A DNA stretch of 7,876 nucleotides from JACQGZ01 sp036004665. Its GTDB lineage: Bacteria; Sysuimicrobiota; Sysuimicrobiia; Sysuimicrobiales; Humicultoraceae. A program made the translations under genes and the position numbers. Positions 5,768 to 7,876 of the stretch are shown here, one piece after another (the stretch's first letter is position 1; every line of letters starts with the position of its first letter). The DNA lies in assembly GCA_036004665.1 (NCBI GenBank), contig DASYRG010000034.1:1-7876 (forward strand), in the 5' to 3' direction. Under the pieces are notes generated by a model that was given only the letters and a program-made list of their open reading frames with translations, had not been told where the DNA came from and ran no database searches.

Positions 5768-6982
5768 TTACTGAGGCGGGGTCGTGCCGTCGCCGCCGGG
5801 GATGGGCAGCCGCGCCAGGACGGTCGTGCCGACGCCCGGGGCCGAGAGGATCTGCACCGAGCCGTCAACCAGCTGAGCCCGTTCGCGCATCCCGTGCAGG
5901 CCCAGGCTGCGCCGCTCTGAAGCGTCGGGGCCGCCGTCGGGATCGAATCCCATCCCGTTGTCGAGCACCATGAGGGTCAGCCACGCGCCTTTGCGGTTGA
6001 GACGGATCTCCATCCGGCTGGCCCGGGCATGGCGCAGCACGTTCGTGACCGCCTCCTGAAAGATGCGGAAGGCGACCGTCTCCAGGTCTTGGGGGAGGCG
6101 CCCGGCCAGATCGTCCACTTTCAGGTCCACGTCGAGACCGGTCGGCCGGACGTAGGAATCCAGATACCAGCGGACCGCCGGCCCCAAGCCCAGATCGTCG
6201 AGGACCGGCGGGCGCAGGTCGTAGATGAGCTTGCGCAGGTCGTCGAGGAACTGGTCGGCCAGACCGCGGACGCGATGCAGGTCGGCCGCCAACTGCTTGT
6301 TCTTCGCCCCCACGTCCGCGGCCAGCTGGTCGAGCTGGATGATCAGCGCGGTGACGATCTGACCGGAGTGGTCGTGAAAGTCCTGGGCGATGCGCTGGCG
6401 CTCCTCCTCCTGCGCCAGCAGGAGGCGCTGCATCAATTCGCGGCGCACTTGTTCCTGGCTGCGGACCTCATCGAAGAGGCGCGCGCGCTGGATCGTCACG
6501 GCCAGCTCGTGGCCGATCGCCTCGAGCATGGCCAGCTCTTCTTCATTGAAGGCACGCCCCTCGGGCAGAAGCAGGTTCAGGATGCCGACCGTCTCGTCCT
6601 GGGCGATCAACGGTACGGAGGCGTGGCGGTGCAGCTCGGGTGATCCCGGCAGCGCCTGTTCCAGGCGCGCGCACTGGATCAGATTGACGGCCTCGCTGAA
6701 ACGCCCCTCGCGGAGCAGCTGGTTACAGCGGCAGTCGCCGGTCATGCGCCGCTTCCCCGCTGCGGCCAGGGCGCCGGGCAGGTTGATGTCTGAGGCCAGG
6801 CGGAATTCCCTGGCCTCCTCATCATAGAGGAAGATCCAGCCTGCCTGCACGCCCATCAGTTCGACGATGCGCTGCAGCGCGCCGTCGAGAGCCTCGCGCA
6901 GGGTGAAGGAGCGGTTCAGCACCGCCGAGATGCCTCGGAAGATGAGCATCTGACGAGCTTCGCTGAAGGAGTGTTCGGCCAT
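5768..6982 (-). CDS. GAF-domain sensor histidine kinase (HisKA_3/NarL-type)
   Basis: This is a 404-residue cytoplasmic kinase with no membrane segment. A GAF sensor domain spans ~18-168, then a coiled linker leads to HisKA_3 (~187-257) with phospho-acceptor His203 in DFHDHSGQ. A GHKL ATPase domain (~300-395) has the N box FQEAVTNVLRHA (Glu310, Asn314), G1 DNGMGFD (341-347) and G2 GLHGMRER (361-368). The GAF domain carries CxC plus a third cysteine (Cys84, Cys86, Cys104) and nearby His118/His120, which could form a metal, Fe-S or redox site; the signal is otherwise unknown. It is divergent from, and surely partnered with, the adjacent NarL-type regulator. The first ATG lies right after an in-frame stop three codons upstream, with a purine run (AAGGG) touching the ATG, so initiation may be inefficient or nearly leaderless. 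Met12 (6949) is an alternative start. Confidence 0.93.
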   Translation of the reverse strand: MAEHSFSEARQMLIFRGISAVLNRSFTLREALDGALQRIVELMGVQAGWIFLYDEEAREFRLASDINLPGALAAAGKRRMTGDCRCNQLLREGRFSEAVNLIQCARLEQALPGSPELHRHASVPLIAQDETVGILNLLLPEGRAFNEEELAMLEAIGHELAVTIQRARLFDEVRSQEQVRRELMQRLLLAQEEERQRIAQDFHDHSGQIVTALIIQLDQLAADVGAKNKQLAADLHRVRGLADQFLDDLRKLIYDLRPPVLDDLGLGPAVRWYLDSYVRPTGLDVDLKVDDLAGRLPQDLETVAFRIFQEAVTNVLRHARASRMEIRLNRKGAWLTLMVLDNGMGFDPDGGPDASERRSLGLHGMRERAQLVDGSVQILSAPGVGTTVLARLPIPGGDGTTPPQ

Positions 6983-7014
6983 CCCTTGCTAAAATACTAT
7001 GAAAGAGAGCGGAG
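6983..7014. promoter_or_regulatory. Divergent promoter gap between histidine kinase and response regulator
   Basis: A 32-bp gap, strikingly AT-rich for this window, separates the two divergent starts. On the plus strand TGC-TAAAAT (6987-6995) looks like an extended -10, about 20 nt before the regulator ATG, with no clear -35. On the minus strand TAGTAT (6994-6999) is a possible -10 only about 12 nt from the kinase ATG, predicting a very short leader. The two candidate elements overlap. Confidence 0.4.
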
Positions 7015-7707
7015 ATGGAATCGAAACGCAAGCGCGAGGCAGCCAAAGCTCCGAAAGCGACCATCCGCGTGGTCATGGCCGACGATCACGCGGTTGTGCG
7101 CGAAGGAGTCAAGATGATCCTGGCGCGCGAACCCGACATCGAGATCGTCGGTGAAGCCTCCAACGGCCGCGAGGCGTTGGAGATCATCCGCGAGACACAG
7201 CCGGCGGTCGTGATCATGGACATCTCGATGCCGGAGATGGGCGGCATCGAGGCGACGCGGCGGGCGAAGGAAGCCTGGCCCGACGTCAACGTCCTCGCCC
7301 TGACGATGCACGAGGACGAAAACTACGTTTTCCAGCTGCTGAAGGCGGGAGCCTCAGGGTACGTGCTGAAGCGCGCGGCCGCCCAGGACCTGGTGCAGGC
7401 GATCCGATCGGCCGCCAAAGGAGAGGCCTTCCTCTATCCGACGGTGGCCAAGAGCGTCGTGGCCGACTACCTGCGGCGCATCTCGGAGGGGGAGGACCGC
7501 AGCCGCTACGACGGATTGACCCCCCGCGAGCGGGAAATTCTCACTCTGATCGCGGAGGGTCTCTCCAACCAGCAGATGGCGGAGCGGCTCTACATCTCCA
7601 TCAAGACCGTGCAAACCCATCGGGCCCACATCATGGAGAAGCTGGATCTGCACAACCGCGCCGAGCTGGTCCGCTACGCTATCCGCAAGGGCCTTATCGA
7701 GGCATAG
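7015..7707 (+). CDS. NarL/FixJ-family response regulator (REC + LuxR-type HTH)
   Basis: This is a 230-residue DNA-binding response regulator, the likely phosphorylation target of the divergent GAF kinase. The receiver domain (~17-132) has the acidic pair Asp23-Asp24 (MADDH), phospho-acceptor Asp69 (VIMDISMPEMGG), switch Thr97 (LALTMHED) and Lys119 (GYVLKR). A linker of about 30 residues leads to a LuxR-type helix-turn-helix: LTPREREIL (168-176) and SNQQMAERLYIS...VQTHRAHIMEKL (184-210). The ATG used has the purine-rich GAAAGAGAG (7001-7009) 5 nt upstream and gives a Lys/Arg-rich N-terminal extension of about 15 residues before the first receiver strand; Met21 would cut into that strand, so 7015 is preferred. 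Target genes cannot be read from the sequence; the nearest candidates are its own divergent promoter and the flanking genes. Confidence 0.95.
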   Translation: MESKRKREAAKAPKATIRVVMADDHAVVREGVKMILAREPDIEIVGEASNGREALEIIRETQPAVVIMDISMPEMGGIEATRRAKEAWPDVNVLALTMHEDENYVFQLLKAGASGYVLKRAAAQDLVQAIRSAAKGEAFLYPTVAKSVVADYLRRISEGEDRSRYDGLTPREREILTLIAEGLSNQQMAERLYISIKTVQTHRAHIMEKLDLHNRAELVRYAIRKGLIEA

Positions 7708-7876
7708 TCCCTGCGGACGTCTTTTCCGCGGGCGTCTCCTCCTTCTCCCGCTCGACCTCCAGCGTGTAGTCGCTGGCGAGGGCGGCGAACGCCCCGATGG
7801 CGGCCACCACGGGCGCCGCCAGGACGCCGACCGCGGCGACCGTAAGGGGAACCTCCAGCACGGTCCGCTCCCCGTC
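7694..7876 (-). CDS. DUF4342-domain protein, C-terminal part (runs off the window)
   Basis: Reading the minus strand from the window edge gives 60 residues and a TAA at 7694-7696. The segment TVLEVPLTVAAVGVLAAPVV, then an Ala-rich stretch and DYTLEVERE, matches from memory the C-terminal core of DUF4342: an acidic/strand lead, a short hydrophobic hairpin with a conserved Pro, then a charged strand. A Lys/Glu-rich tail ends the protein. The hydrophobic stretch of about 25 residues could be membrane-embedded. Some DUF4342 proteins carry an N-terminal UBA/TS-N-like domain, which would lie outside this window. The function of the family is not established. Its last 14 bp overlap the end of the response regulator gene tail to tail. 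The short length visible keeps confidence moderate. Confidence 0.72.
   Translation of the reverse strand, partial: DGERTVLEVPLTVAAVGVLAAPVVAAIGAFAALASDYTLEVEREKEETPAEKTSAGTMPR

Noticed and set aside
7713..7729. GCGGA/TCCGC inverted repeat after the response regulator stop
   Set aside because: Only five base pairs, no T-tract, and it lies in the DUF4342 coding sequence; not enough for a terminator call.

Overview
The window is a GC-rich (by eye well above 60 %), densely packed bacterial chromosomal segment. It has strong AAAGGAGG-type ribosome binding sites and short intergenic gaps, with no sign of phage, insertion sequence, tRNA, rRNA or CRISPR. The gene mix (alpha/beta hydrolase fused to a nucleotide cyclase domain, GAF histidine kinase with NarL-type regulator, F420-reductase-like protein, DUF4342) is typical of environmental lineages such as Rokubacteria/Methylomirabilota, Chloroflexota or Sysuimicrobiota-like bacteria. 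The exact phylum cannot be fixed from this window.

Layout. (1) 79-759 (+): a COG2085/F420-dependent NADP reductase-like Rossmann protein. (2) 815-2611 (-): a probable two-gene unit, read from an alpha/beta-hydrolase/guanylate-cyclase fusion into a Rid-family protein that lacks the catalytic arginine. (3) 2752-5756 (+): a tightly coupled five-gene pterin/folate operon: folE (GTP cyclohydrolase I), a pteridine-reductase (PTR1/FolM)-like SDR, a second SDR that has lost its catalytic Ser and Tyr, a FolB/FolX-type aldolase/epimerase, and folK. (4) 5768-6982 (-) and 7015-7707 (+): a divergently transcribed two-component pair, a GAF-type HisKA_3 histidine kinase and a NarL/FixJ response regulator, sharing a 32-bp AT-rich promoter gap. 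(5) 7694-7876 (-): the 3' end of a DUF4342 protein that runs off the window.

How the genes work together. FolE makes 7,8-dihydroneopterin triphosphate, the FolB/FolX-like protein converts the dihydroneopterin, and FolK pyrophosphorylates the aldolase product towards dihydropteroate. The PTR1-like SDR supplies an NADPH-dependent dihydropterin/dihydrofolate reductase inside the operon, possibly replacing FolA. Alternatively FolE, a FolX-like activity and a FolM-like activity could make a reduced pterin such as tetrahydromonapterin. No folP or folA is visible here. The role of the catalytically altered second SDR between them is unknown, and it is the most interesting item in the window.
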